From the NCBI RefSeq assembly GCF_006715085.1, contig NZ_VFMM01000001.1, forward strand, positions 2,170,001 through 2,234,000: a stretch of DNA of 64,000 nt, written 5' to 3'. This DNA is from Kribbella jejuensis. Its GTDB lineage: Bacteria > Actinomycetota > Actinomycetes > Propionibacteriales > Kribbellaceae. The position numbers and the translations under genes are program-made. How positions within the stretch are numbered: the stretch's first letter is position 1; every line of letters begins with the position of its first letter. Below the pieces are notes generated by a model. That model worked only from the letters and a program-made list of their open reading frames with translations, was not told where the DNA came from and ran no database searches. This document shows, in pieces, positions 53,705-61,968 of this stretch.

Positions 53705-53736
53705 AACCCACCTCCCGCCTGATTTCGCAAAAGATT
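53688..53736. promoter_or_regulatory. Inverted repeat at the start of the second importer operon
   Basis: AATCTTTTGCG (53688-53698) and CGCAAAAGATT (53726-53736) are perfect 11-bp complements, one inside the first codons of the binding-protein gene and one upstream of it. The A/T content stands out locally. It is a candidate RpiR operator, though the first arm is also coding sequence. Confidence 0.4.
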
Positions 53737-53790
53737 AGCGAGCGCGACCAGGCTTGGGAAGGGTTGGTGTAAAAGTTTTTCAGCGCCCGG

Positions 53791-54816
53791 CTAGAGCGAG
53801 CAGTTCACCAGGACCGGTTCGTTGACCAGCGTGATGCCGAAGGACTGCTGAACCTGGGTGCGAACGTGAGTGGCCAGCGTGAGGAGTTCCTTGGCGGTGG
53901 CGTTGCCGCGGTTGGTGAGGGCCAGCGTGTGCTTGGTCGAGACACCGGCGTTGCCGATCGTGAAGCCCTTCGAGACGCCGGCGTGTTCGATCAGCCAGGC
54001 CGCGCTGGTCTTCACGCGGCCGTCCGGTTGCGGCCATTGCGGCGCGCCGGCCGGGACCTCGGCGGGCGAGTCGAGGATCGGGTTGGTGAAGAACGAACCC
54101 GCGCTCCACGTGTCGTGGTCGGCGGGGTCGAGCACCATGCCCTTGCTGCGGCGCAGGCCGAGGACGGCTTCGCGGACCTCGGTCATCGGCGCGCGGGAAC
54201 CCGGTTCGACATCGAGCACGCGGGCGAGTTCGGCGTACCCGACCGGTGCCGACAGGTCGCCCAGCTTCAACTGGAAGGTGACCTCGAGGACGACGTACCG
54301 CGACGGGTCCTCCTTGAACCGGGAGGTCCGGTACGAGAAGCCGCAGTCCGCGGCGAAGACGGTCCGGACAACGTTGTCGGAGCGGTCCCAGACGCGTACC
54401 GACGCGATCGTCTCGGCGACCTCGTGTCCGTACGCACCGACGTTCTGCACCGGCGTCGATCCCGCCAGTCCGGGGATCCCGGACATCGACTCGAGCCCGC
54501 TCCACTGCTCCGCGATCGCGCGCTGGACGAATCCGTCCCAGTCCTCGCCGGCCGCGACCCGGACCATCGCGCCGGAACACATGTCCGCGTCGATCCCGAT
54601 CCCGGTGGTCGCGACCTTCACGACGGTGCCGCGGAAACCGTCGTCGCCGATCACGACGTTGCTGCCGCCGGACAGCAGCAGCACCGGTTCCCCGGCCGCG
54701 TCGGCGTCCCGGACCGCGGCGATCAGATCGGCTTCGGTCGTGACCTCGACGAACTTGTCGGCCGACCCGCCGATTCGCAGCGTGGTGTAGTCGGCCAGCG
54801 ACACGTGGTTGTTCAC
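53791..54816 (-). CDS. murB: UDP-N-acetylmuramate dehydrogenase
   Basis: A 341-residue protein. FAD-binding marks TTLRIGGSADKFVEV, VLLLSGGSNVVIGDDGFRG and GSTPVQNVGAYGHEV; substrate-binding GSFFTNPIL and the C-terminal AAWLIEHAGVSKGFTIGNAGVS. MurB reduces UDP-GlcNAc-enolpyruvate to UDP-MurNAc with NADPH in peptidoglycan synthesis. The GTG start overlaps the stop of the upstream MaoC gene (GTGA), so it is the last gene of the had-like operon. Confidence 0.97.
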   Translation of the reverse strand: MNNHVSLADYTTLRIGGSADKFVEVTTEADLIAAVRDADAAGEPVLLLSGGSNVVIGDDGFRGTVVKVATTGIGIDADMCSGAMVRVAAGEDWDGFVQRAIAEQWSGLESMSGIPGLAGSTPVQNVGAYGHEVAETIASVRVWDRSDNVVRTVFAADCGFSYRTSRFKEDPSRYVVLEVTFQLKLGDLSAPVGYAELARVLDVEPGSRAPMTEVREAVLGLRRSKGMVLDPADHDTWSAGSFFTNPILDSPAEVPAGAPQWPQPDGRVKTSAAWLIEHAGVSKGFTIGNAGVSTKHTLALTNRGNATAKELLTLATHVRTQVQQSFGITLVNEPVLVNCSL

Positions 54817-55214
54817 CGGACCCGCACGACCGCCCTGGCGCGGCCGAGCACCTTCTCCTCGCCGGCGAGCGCCGTGATGTCGATCTCGGCCAGCCCGTCC
54901 CCGACCTTGTCCACCTTGGCGGAGAACGTGATCGTCGCGCCCTTGTCGTCATCCGGTACGACGACCGGCTTGGTGAACCGTACGCCGTACTCGACCAGGT
55001 CGGCCGGGTCCTCGATCCAGTCCGTCACGACCCGCGCCGCCGACGCCATCGTGAGCATCCCGTGCGCGATCACGCCGGGCAGCCCGAGCGCGGCTGCCAT
55101 CCGGTCGTTCCAGTGGATCGGGTTGAAGTCGCCGCTGGCCCCGGCGTACCGGACGAGGTCCTCGCGCCGCAGCGTCACCTGCAGGGGCGGCAGTTCGGTA
55201 CCAACCTCGATCAT
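54813..55214 (-). CDS. MaoC-like hydroxyacyl dehydratase subunit (HadB-type)
   Basis: A 133-residue hot-dog-fold protein. The hydratase-2 motif appears as YAGASGDFNPIHWNDRMAAALGLPGVIAHGMLTMA, read here as YAGASGDFNPIHWND and GLPGVIAHGMLT, with catalytic Asp and His. It pairs with the preceding subunit to dehydrate 3-hydroxyacyl-ACP or -CoA, as HadB does in mycobacterial fatty-acid elongation. It overlaps both neighbours by 4 bp. Confidence 0.9.
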   Translation of the reverse strand: MIEVGTELPPLQVTLRREDLVRYAGASGDFNPIHWNDRMAAALGLPGVIAHGMLTMASAARVVTDWIEDPADLVEYGVRFTKPVVVPDDDKGATITFSAKVDKVGDGLAEIDITALAGEEKVLGRARAVVRVR

Positions 55215-55633
55215 GCTTCCGCCCGGTTGTGCGAGATCGTGGACGTCGAGGTGGCGATCGGCTCGCCGTCGACGGTGGTCAGGGCGGTCTCGTACATGAT
55301 CACCTCGACGTCGCCGGCCTTGCGGACGGTGGTGAGGGTGGCGGTCGCGGCGATGTCGTCGCCGGCCTTGATCGGGCGGGTGTAGCTGAACTTCTGCGCG
55401 CCGTGCACGATCCGGTCCAGCCGCAGGCCGAGCTCTTCGTCGTTCAGCAGCTGCTCGAGCGCACGGCTGCCGAGCACGAACGCGAACGTCGGCGGTGCGA
55501 TCGCGTCGTCACCCCGGTACGCCGGGTTACCGTCGCCGATCGCGTCGGCGAACTCCCGGATCTTCTCCCGGCCGACCTGGTAGGACTCGGCGGCCGCGTA
55601 GCTCCGGCCGACCATCGTGGCGTCGATCGTCAT
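55211..55633 (-). CDS. MaoC N-terminal-domain-like dehydratase subunit (HadA-type)
   Basis: A 140-residue hot-dog-fold protein from the ATG at 55633. It has the FAS1-like dehydratase start (MVGRSYAAAESYQVGREKI) and lacks the catalytic Asp/His pair, as expected of the non-catalytic HadA partner. Location between rpmG and HadB-like/MurB genes agrees with the actinobacterial rpmG-hadA-hadB arrangement, except that a plus-strand gene intervenes. Confidence 0.87.
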   Translation of the reverse strand: MTIDATMVGRSYAAAESYQVGREKIREFADAIGDGNPAYRGDDAIAPPTFAFVLGSRALEQLLNDEELGLRLDRIVHGAQKFSYTRPIKAGDDIAATATLTTVRKAGDVEVIMYETALTTVDGEPIATSTSTISHNRAEA

Positions 55634-55701
55634 ATCCGCTAACCCTACTGGCACACTATGGCTCGGGTTTCCGCCGCCCACGATTCGATGGAAGGTTGAT
55701 C

Positions 55702-56448
55702 GTGACGGCTGTGGCGGCGCTGGCGGAGTACGCGCCTCGGTACCGGGTGGAAATCGGTGAGCCGGAGGGCTCCGAGTGGCTGCGGGTGGACCGGATCCTC
55801 GAGCCCGGCAGCCCGGAGCTGACCGAGTTGCTCAAGCGTGACGACGAGGCGAGTTGTCACCGTACGGCGCATGCGAACGCGCTGAGCATGATGTCGTTCT
55901 ACGCCGGGCGGGCGCCCGCGGCCGCGTTGCTGTTGTGGGCGCTGGAGGGGCACGTGCTCGACATCCGGCCGCAGAACCTGTGGGTCCGACCGCACGACGG
56001 GCATGGGATCGCCTCGGTGGCGATCCGGTCGGCCGACTTCCTGCCGGGTGGGTTGGAGACGCTGTACGACGTCGTACTGCGGCAACATCTGCTGCCGCTG
56101 TCCGAGGAGTTGCACCGGCGGACGCGGGCCGGTTTGCGGCAGGTGTACGGCGGGGTGGCGGCGGGCTGCGCGATGGGGTTCTGTGCCGCTACGCGTGAGG
56201 AGGTGACGGTCGAGCCGGCGTACCTGCTGGAGCGGTGGCGGACGTTCGTCGCGAAGGCACCGGGTGACCTGGCGCGGCTGGGGGACGTGGAGGTGGCGGC
56301 CGGGAAGCTCGTCTACCTGCGGAACACGTGCTGCCTGTACTACACGAGCCAGTCAGGCGAAGGCACCCTCTGCGGCTCCTGCTGCCTGACCCCACGTGAC
56401 CAGCGTCTCACCGCCTACGAAGCCGGCCGCCCCATCCTCACCGTCTGA
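55702..56448 (+). CDS. FhuF-like (2Fe-2S)-binding protein
   Basis: A 248-residue protein from the GTG at 55702, preceded by GAAGG. The C-terminal cysteine cluster RNTCCLYYTSQSGEGTLCGSC fits the FhuF pattern CC-x(n)-CxxC that binds a 2Fe-2S centre in siderophore-iron reductases. The N-terminal part is not distinctive. It is probably a cytosolic ferric-siderophore reductase, although no siderophore transport genes are adjacent. Confidence 0.8.
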   Translation: MTAVAALAEYAPRYRVEIGEPEGSEWLRVDRILEPGSPELTELLKRDDEASCHRTAHANALSMMSFYAGRAPAAALLLWALEGHVLDIRPQNLWVRPHDGHGIASVAIRSADFLPGGLETLYDVVLRQHLLPLSEELHRRTRAGLRQVYGGVAAGCAMGFCAATREEVTVEPAYLLERWRTFVAKAPGDLARLGDVEVAAGKLVYLRNTCCLYYTSQSGEGTLCGSCCLTPRDQRLTAYEAGRPILTV

Positions 56449-56454
56449 ACACAC

Positions 56455-56815
56455 AACACAAAGCCGCTCCGGACTGCCGGAGCGGCTTGGCTGGAACCTT
56501 GGATCAGCGGGTTTCGCGGTGGGAAACCTCACCCCGCCTTTCCCCGACCACAGCACAAAGCCGCTCCGGAGCGCCGGAGCGGCTTGGCGGAAACCCTGGA
56601 TCAGCGGGTTTCGCGGTGCGAAACCTCACCCCGCCTTTCCCCGACCACAGCACAAAGCCGCTCCGGAGCGCCGGAGCGGCTTGGCGGAAACCCTGGATCA
56701 GCGGGTTTCGCGGTGGGAAACCTCACCCCGCCTTTCCCCGACCACAGCACAAAGCCGCTCCGGAGCGCCGGAGCGGCTTGGCTGGAGCCTTGGATCAGCG
56801 GGTTTCGCGGTGGTC
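56455..56815. repeat. 97-bp tandem repeat derived from the rpmG 3' end and terminator
   Basis: Four copies of a unit beginning AAGCCGCTCC at 56461, 56558, 56655 and 56752: exactly 97 bp apart. Each contains a 12-bp-stem hairpin and then TCAGCGGGTTTCGCGG, the reverse complement of the last rpmG codons and stop. The copy at 56752 is the functional gene end; the others are duplicates lying downstream of it. Copies 2 and 3 are nearly identical, copy 1 is the most diverged. Confidence 0.93.
56752..56779 (-). terminator. rpmG terminator (native copy; duplicates at 56461, 56558 and 56655)
   Basis: Stem AAGCCGCTCCGG / CCGGAGCGGCTT with a 4-nt loop; on the minus strand it is followed by TTTGTG. The hairpin is symmetric enough to stop transcription from both sides, so the outer copies may also end the FhuF-like transcript. 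Confidence 0.8.
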
Positions 56816-56962
56816 CGTGTGGTCGTTGCAGCGGTGGCAGTACTTCTTCAGCTCAAGACGGTCCGGGTCGTTGCGCCGGTTCTTCTTGGTGATGTAGTTC
56901 CGCTCCTTGCACACCGTGCAGGCCAGCGTGATCTTCGGGCGGATGTCGGTCGACTTGGCCAC
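56795..56962 (-). CDS. rpmG: 50S ribosomal protein L33
   Basis: A 55-residue protein read from the minus strand: [20 protein letters not shown] at the start, [20 protein letters not shown] in the middle and a second CxxC (CHRC) near the C-terminus. The two CxxC pairs bind zinc, so this is the zinc-containing L33 form. Start GTG at 56962, preceded by GAGG. Its stop lies within the last unit of the 97-bp tandem repeat. Confidence 0.97.
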   Translation of the reverse strand: MAKSTDIRPKITLACTVCKERNYITKKNRRNDPDRLELKKYCHRCNDHTDHRETR

Positions 56963-57025
56963 TGCTACCTCTTCATGTCATGAGTACGCAACTTGGGTGA
57001 TCGCACTCTCGAAATACTGCGCCGG

Positions 57026-57099
57026 TAGCGGGGGCGGGAGTCGAACCCGCGACACCACGATTATGAGCCGTGTGCTCTAACCACCTGAGCTACCCCGCC
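57026..57099 (-). tRNA. tRNA-Met (CAT)
   Basis: Cloverleaf on the minus strand: acceptor GGCGGGG, D-arm GCTCAGGTGGTTAGAGC, anticodon loop CTCATAA with anticodon CAT, T-loop TTCGACT. Elongator type. The CCA end is not fully encoded. Confidence 0.94.
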
Positions 57100-57147
57100 G
57101 GGTGAGTGAGTTCGGCATCCCACCCGGAAGCGGGATGCCGTGCTCAG

Positions 57148-57220
57148 AGCCCCTTTACGGAATCGAACCGTAGACCTTCTCCTTACCATGGAGACGCTCT
57201 GCCGACTGAGCTAAAGGGGC
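57148..57220 (-). tRNA. tRNA-Thr (GGT)
   Basis: Cloverleaf on the minus strand: acceptor GCCCCTT/AAGGGGC, D-arm GCTCAGTCGGCAGAGC, anticodon loop ATGGTAA with anticodon GGT, T-loop TTCGATT. CCA is not encoded. The tRNA-Thr/tRNA-Met/rpmG order is common in actinobacteria. Confidence 0.95.
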
Positions 57221-57307
57221 GGGCCGAGGAGAGAGATTACACGGTCTCCCGGCCGATGCGAAATCGAGTCAGGAGCGCCTTGCAGGCCCCTCAGTCCGTC
57301 CCGGAAA

Positions 57308-58285
57308 TCATACCGGGTCCGCGGCAGTGCTCCTGACCATTTTCCGGTCCAGTACGGCGTCGTCGGCGGAGAAGTCGTCCGAGGCGTCCGCGGGCGGGTG
57401 CGCGAGGTGCCACCGCACGGACGCCCGCAGCGAGGCCGCCGGATCCGCGGGCACCCACCCGAGCACGTCGCGCGCCTTGGCGGAATCCGTCACCAGGTGC
57501 TGGCTGATCGCTCCGGTCAGCGCCAGATCCTCCGGCAGCAGGTCGTCGGGTACCCGTACCAGCTCCACGTCGTCCGCATCCGCCGCCGCGAGGATCTGCT
57601 CCGCGAACAGCCGGTACGGCGCGGTCGTCGGCTCCACCACGTTGAACGCGCCCGGGAAATCGCCGGCCAGTGCCAGCGACACCGCTGCCGCGACGTCGCC
57701 GACGTACACCCGGCCGAACAGGAACTGCCCGGAACCGACCGGAAGACGCTTTCGACCCGCCCGCACCCGGCGCAGCACGAATTCGAACCGGTGCTGGTAG
57801 TCGTACTCGCCGTACACCGCCGCGAGCCGGAGCACGGTCGCTCCGCGCGGCAGGTACCGCTCCTCCAGCTCGAGGTTCTCGTACCGCGGTCCGTCGACGA
57901 ACCGGCGCTCCCGCAGCGGCGAGTCCTCGGTGAGCGGCACCACGTCGGTCGTCCGGTCCGAGTGCAGGGAGTCGTACGCGCGGTACACGTCACAGCTGGA
58001 GATCGCGATCAGCTTCACCTCCGGGCCGACCGCCGCGAGTGCGGCGTCGGCGGCGGTCGCGTTCATCCCGGAGATGTCGACGAGTGCCTCCGGCCCGAAC
58101 GGTCCCAGCACCCCGGAAAGCGCTGCCGGATCGTTCCGGTCGACATGCGCGTGCTCGACCTCGACCAGGTTCTCCGGCTCGTTCTCGCCGCGGTGGACGA
58201 CCAGCAACTGATGTCCCTCTGCGGCCAGGCGCTCGACGACGGCGCGGCCGATGAACCTGGTTCCGCCCAGAATCGCGATTCTCAT
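57308..58285 (-). CDS. NAD-dependent epimerase/dehydratase family protein
   Basis: A 325-residue extended SDR. N-terminal MRIAILGGTRFIGRAVVERL is the dinucleotide-binding motif; a central AISSCDVYRAY and PRYENLELEERYL replace the usual YxxxK region, so the catalytic tyrosine is not obvious. It may be an atypical SDR acting as a sugar-nucleotide or isoflavone-reductase-like enzyme. It stands alone between the tRNAs and a divergent DUF899 gene. Confidence 0.85.
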   Translation of the reverse strand: MRIAILGGTRFIGRAVVERLAAEGHQLLVVHRGENEPENLVEVEHAHVDRNDPAALSGVLGPFGPEALVDISGMNATAADAALAAVGPEVKLIAISSCDVYRAYDSLHSDRTTDVVPLTEDSPLRERRFVDGPRYENLELEERYLPRGATVLRLAAVYGEYDYQHRFEFVLRRVRAGRKRLPVGSGQFLFGRVYVGDVAAAVSLALAGDFPGAFNVVEPTTAPYRLFAEQILAAADADDVELVRVPDDLLPEDLALTGAISQHLVTDSAKARDVLGWVPADPAASLRASVRWHLAHPPADASDDFSADDAVLDRKMVRSTAADPV

Positions 58286-58425
58286 GGACCCAGTCCTACC
58301 GGTCCCGGCATCGTGGGCCCAGAAACTTCTGCGAGTGGCAGAAACGATGTCGAGGAACGGCCGGCAGGTTCGTCATACCCATGAGACCCCATGAGACCCC
58401 ATGACACCTATGTGAGGAGCACCAG

Positions 58426-59058
58426 ATGGCTGCGAAGGCACAACCGCCGATCGTGTCGGCCGAGGAGTGGGAGAAGGCGCGGGCCGAGCTGTTGGTGGCC
58501 GAGAAGGAGGCCACCCGCGCCGAGGACCGGTTGGCGGCGCAACGGCGGCGGTTGCCGATGGTGCAGTTCGGCGAGTACACGTTCGCGGCGCCGGACGGTC
58601 CGGTGACACTGCGGGAGCTCTTCGGCGACCAGCAGCAGCTCGCGCTCTACCAGTTCATGAACGTCGGCCCGGATGCGCTCTGCGGCGGGTGCACGTACTT
58701 CACCAACAACGTCACCAACCTGGACACCCTGGCCCGGAACGGAATCGCGTGGGCGACGGTTTCGGACATGCCGCTCGAGCAAATGGCCGGGGACTGGAAG
58801 CGGATGGGCTGGGAACACATCCCGTTCGCGTCCTCGGCCGGTACGACGTTCTCCGCGGACTGCGGCGCGGGCGGCGGGTTCCTGCTGAACATGTTCTTCC
58901 GCGACGGCGACACTGTGTACCGGACCTATTCGACCGGTCAGCGCGGTGTCGACCGCCTGATGTTCAGCACCCTCGTCAGCGACCTGGCTCCGTACGGCCG
59001 CCAGGAGGACTGGGAGGACTCCCCCGAAGGCTGGCCGCAGCAGCCCACCTACGGCTGA
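58426..59058 (+). CDS. DUF899 thioredoxin-fold protein
   Basis: A 210-residue protein of the DUF899 family: SAEEWEKARAELLVAEKEATR at the start and the CxxC-containing core NVGPDALCGGCTYFTNNV, later SSAGTTFSADCG. The fold is thioredoxin-like; the function is unknown, perhaps redox. The leader just upstream (58379-58400) contains two copies of ATGAGACCCC. Its 3' end overlaps the convergent flavin-dependent oxidoreductase by 10 bp. Confidence 0.87.
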   Translation: MAAKAQPPIVSAEEWEKARAELLVAEKEATRAEDRLAAQRRRLPMVQFGEYTFAAPDGPVTLRELFGDQQQLALYQFMNVGPDALCGGCTYFTNNVTNLDTLARNGIAWATVSDMPLEQMAGDWKRMGWEHIPFASSAGTTFSADCGAGGGFLLNMFFRDGDTVYRTYSTGQRGVDRLMFSTLVSDLAPYGRQEDWEDSPEGWPQQPTYG

Positions 59059-60098
59059 GCCCAGACGCGGCTGGGGTACGACGCGCGCAGTACGGGCATC
59101 ACCTCGGTGACGAAGGCTTCCACGGACTCCCGGTTCTCCTCCTCCGGGAGCCCGGCCACCTCCAGGGAGATCCCGGAGAGCTCGTGCCCGAAAGCCTCCT
59201 GGTACCGGCCGAACTTGTCGATCACCTGTTCCGGCGACCCGACGAGTACGGATCCGCCCTCGAGGAACTCTTCCAGCGTCCGGAACGGCAACTGGTTGTG
59301 CCGGGCGCCAGGCGAGTCCATGAACGCGTCGAAGATCGGCCGGTACCCGTCGACTGCTTGCTGGGACGTCTTCTTCACGTACAGCCCGTTGAACCCGGCG
59401 CCGACGACCGCGTCCGCCGGATCCCGTCCGTACGCCTCCCAGCGCTCCCGGTAGTGCTGGATAAGCCCCGCGTACTTGGCGAGCGGATGGAACCCGTTGG
59501 CGGAGAACAACGGATCGCCCCACCGAGCCGCGAGCTCGGTCGACTCGGTCGAGGACGCCGACCCGTGCCACAGCGGGATGCCGTCCGGGCGGTAGGGCCG
59601 CGGTTGCGTGGTCGCGTCCGTCAGCGCCGGGCGATACTTCCCCGACCACGACACTTTCGTCTCGCGCAGCAGCCTCCGGAGCAGCTCGTACTTCTCCCGG
59701 TTCCGGTCCCACTGCCCGTCGAGGTCGTACCCGAACAGCGCGTTCTGCTCCGGATCGTTGCCCTTGCCAATGATGATGTCGAGCCTTCCCCCGGACAGCT
59801 GGTCGAGCGTCGCGTAGTCCTCGGCCACCCGCACCGGATCGAGCAACGACAGCACGGTGACCGTGGTCAGCAGGCGGATCCGCGACGTGACCGCGGCGAT
59901 GTAGGAGAGCACGACCGGCGGCGCCGAGGAGATGAAGCGCTGCGCGTGCCGCTCGCCCACGCCGTATGCGTCGAACCCCAACTCCTCGGCCCATTGCGCC
60001 TGCCGGACCACGTGCTGGAACCGCTCGGCCGGTGTGAGCTGTACGCCGCTGATCGGGTCGGGCGAGTTGTCGATCAGCGTGTAGGTACAGAACTTCAC
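59049..60098 (-). CDS. LLM-class flavin-dependent oxidoreductase
   Basis: A 349-residue bacterial-luciferase-like (beta/alpha)8 monooxygenase. Marks: AQWAEELGFDAYGVGERHA, SRIRLLTTVTVLSLLDPVRVAEDYATLDQLSGGRLDI in two halves, and VLVGSPEQVIDKF. It would use reduced FMN to oxygenate an organic substrate. It is the last gene of a five-gene minus-strand unit; the preceding stop overlaps its start (4 bp). Confidence 0.9.
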   Translation of the reverse strand: MKFCTYTLIDNSPDPISGVQLTPAERFQHVVRQAQWAEELGFDAYGVGERHAQRFISSAPPVVLSYIAAVTSRIRLLTTVTVLSLLDPVRVAEDYATLDQLSGGRLDIIIGKGNDPEQNALFGYDLDGQWDRNREKYELLRRLLRETKVSWSGKYRPALTDATTQPRPYRPDGIPLWHGSASSTESTELAARWGDPLFSANGFHPLAKYAGLIQHYRERWEAYGRDPADAVVGAGFNGLYVKKTSQQAVDGYRPIFDAFMDSPGARHNQLPFRTLEEFLEGGSVLVGSPEQVIDKFGRYQEAFGHELSGISLEVAGLPEEENRESVEAFVTEVMPVLRASYPSRVWAQP

Positions 60099-60871
60099 CG
60101 CACCCTCTTCTCGCCGGCGGTCACCGGAAGCGCGAGGCGGTTACCTGGTACCGGCGCGGGGCAGGTGCCGTACGCCGTGAATGCGAACGGCAGGTTGATC
60201 GTGCGGTTGAAGTCGATCCGCACCGACCCGTCCGGCTGGACCGGGCCGGTCGTGACGACCCGCCACGGCGCGGTCTCCTCACCGTTCGTCTTGTCGTGGA
60301 ACGAGACGTTGAGCCGGCCGTCCGCCGCGGCGGTCGCGACCAGCTCGTACGTCGTACCGCCGAGCGCGACGTGCACCGTACCGACGGCGGTGATGTTCTG
60401 CCGGAGGTCGTCGCGGGCGGTCGACACCTCGACGCTCCGCGCCTTGGGGTACGGGCTGAAGTAGCCGGTGACGACCCACGAATCGTCCAGCGGGTACGTC
60501 GGTACGCCGCCGAAGCCCTGCCGGGTGGCCGCGTGCGGGTCCCGTTGGCGGATCGCGTACCGGCCGCCGCGGAGGACGAGTTCCGCGAGCCGGTCGCCGT
60601 ACTGGAGCCAGCTGAGCGATCCGGCTTCCGGAACGGTTGCGGAAACCGTTCCGTGCACGGGTTCGCCGGCGAGGGTGAGTTCGCCCGAGGCCGCGGCGTA
60701 CGCCTGGCCGGCCGCCCACCATTTTCCGGGCAGTCCGTCGATCACCGTCGGCGTCGGCTGCAGCCAGTCGAAGGCAACGATCGACAGCCAGCCGTAGTCC
60801 GTGTCGAGGTCGCGTTCCCGGGCGGCGTGCCAGGTATGCCAGTCCTGCTCGAGATCGGAGACGACGGTCAT
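60095..60871 (-). CDS. DUF1684 domain protein
   Basis: A 258-residue protein from the ATG at 60871. The DUF1684 landmarks are DTDYGWLSIVAFDWLQP, the W-rich LPGKWWAAG, FSPYPKARSVEVSTARDD and the C-terminal IDFNRTINLPFAFTAYGTCPAPVPGNRL, read in pieces. The function is unknown. It is commonly found with flavin monooxygenases, as here, with 4-bp overlaps on both sides. Confidence 0.87.
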   Translation of the reverse strand: MTVVSDLEQDWHTWHAARERDLDTDYGWLSIVAFDWLQPTPTVIDGLPGKWWAAGQAYAAASGELTLAGEPVHGTVSATVPEAGSLSWLQYGDRLAELVLRGGRYAIRQRDPHAATRQGFGGVPTYPLDDSWVVTGYFSPYPKARSVEVSTARDDLRQNITAVGTVHVALGGTTYELVATAAADGRLNVSFHDKTNGEETAPWRVVTTGPVQPDGSVRIDFNRTINLPFAFTAYGTCPAPVPGNRLALPVTAGEKRVR

Positions 60872-61968
60872 GATGCTTTCCTTTCTTCGCGGTGGGCAAC
60901 CTCGGAGCGGACCAGCGGGATGACGTGCCGGCCGAAGTCGATCGCGTCGTCGTAGATGTCGTAGCCCCGGGCGGAGAAGATCCGGATCCCGAGGTCGTAG
61001 TAGTCCAGCAGTGCGGCAGCAACTGTTTCCGGTGTTCCGACCAGTGCGGTGGAGTTTCCGCCGCCACCGGTCAGCCCGGTCGGCGCGGTCCACAGCGCGC
61101 GATCGTGCCGATCGCCCTCGGCGACCGCCTTGAGCAAGCGCTGCGAGCCGGCGTTCTCCGGTGTCTTCGAGCGTAGCCGGGTGCTCGCCGGAACTCCGCC
61201 GGCCTGCACGGCCTTGATCCGGCCGAGGACGTTCTCCGCCTTCTCCCAGGCGAGTTCCTCGGTGGCCGCGATGATCGGCCGGAACGCGATCTGGATGATC
61301 GGCCGGTCCGTGCGCCCCGCCGCGGCCGCCGCGGCGTCGATGGTGGCGAGCTGCTCACGGGTGCCGGCCAGCGGTTCGCCCCAGAGCGCGAAGATGTCCG
61401 CCTCGGCCGCGCCGACCTCGTACGCCGCCGGGGACGAGCCACCGAACGAGATCCGCGGCCGCGGCTGCTGCAGCGGCTTGATGTCGGCCAGGAACTGCTC
61501 GAACCTGTAGTGCTCTCCGTCGAAGTCGAACCGCTGGTCCGAGGTCCAGGCCTGCTTCAGGATCTGGATGAACTCGCGGGTCCGCCCGTACCGGTCGTCC
61601 TTGGCCAGGAAGTCACCCTCGGCGGCCTGGTCCGCGGTCGAGCCGCCGGTGATCACGTGCACCTCGAAGCGTCCGTTGCTGAGCTGGTCCAGCGTGGCGA
61701 ACGTCTTCGCGGTCAACGTCGGGTAGGCGACGTTCGGCCGGTGCGCGACGACCAGGTTGATCCGCTCGGTGCGGCCGGCGACGTACGCCGCGACCTGGGC
61801 CGGATCGGGTGCGCCGGAATGGTAGGCGAACAGGATCCGGTCCCAGCCGTTGTCCTCGTGGGCACGGGCGAGCTTGGAGGTGTACTCCAGGTCCAGCGGG
61901 CCGCCGGTTCGCGGCGTCACCTCGCTGGCCGGGTTGGTCCCGGCGATCCCCAGGAACTCAACTGGCAT
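60868..61968 (-). CDS. LLM-class flavin-dependent oxidoreductase (SsuD/alkanesulfonate-monooxygenase-like)
   Basis: A 366-residue protein from the ATG at 61968 ([20 protein letters not shown]); a longer frame to 62463 is antisense-like overlap with the neighbouring flavoprotein and rejected. The SsuD-type core appears as VVAHRPNVAYPTLTAKTFATL, SNGRFEVHVITGG and ISFGGSSPAAYEVGA. It probably oxygenates a sulfonate or related compound using FMNH2. It overlaps the upstream flavoprotein gene by 11 bp. Confidence 0.9.
   Translation of the reverse strand: MPVEFLGIAGTNPASEVTPRTGGPLDLEYTSKLARAHEDNGWDRILFAYHSGAPDPAQVAAYVAGRTERINLVVAHRPNVAYPTLTAKTFATLDQLSNGRFEVHVITGGSTADQAAEGDFLAKDDRYGRTREFIQILKQAWTSDQRFDFDGEHYRFEQFLADIKPLQQPRPRISFGGSSPAAYEVGAAEADIFALWGEPLAGTREQLATIDAAAAAAGRTDRPIIQIAFRPIIAATEELAWEKAENVLGRIKAVQAGGVPASTRLRSKTPENAGSQRLLKAVAEGDRHDRALWTAPTGLTGGGGNSTALVGTPETVAAALLDYYDLGIRIFSARGYDIYDDAIDFGRHVIPLVRSEVAHREERKAS

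Noticed and set aside
56455..56815. CRISPR array
   Set aside because: Units are head-to-tail 97-bp copies without variable spacers and match the adjacent rpmG end.
56396..56983. Apparent repetitive plus-strand protein across the 97-bp repeats
   Set aside because: It is the translation of tandem terminator units and the antisense of rpmG; no family and no ribosome-binding site.
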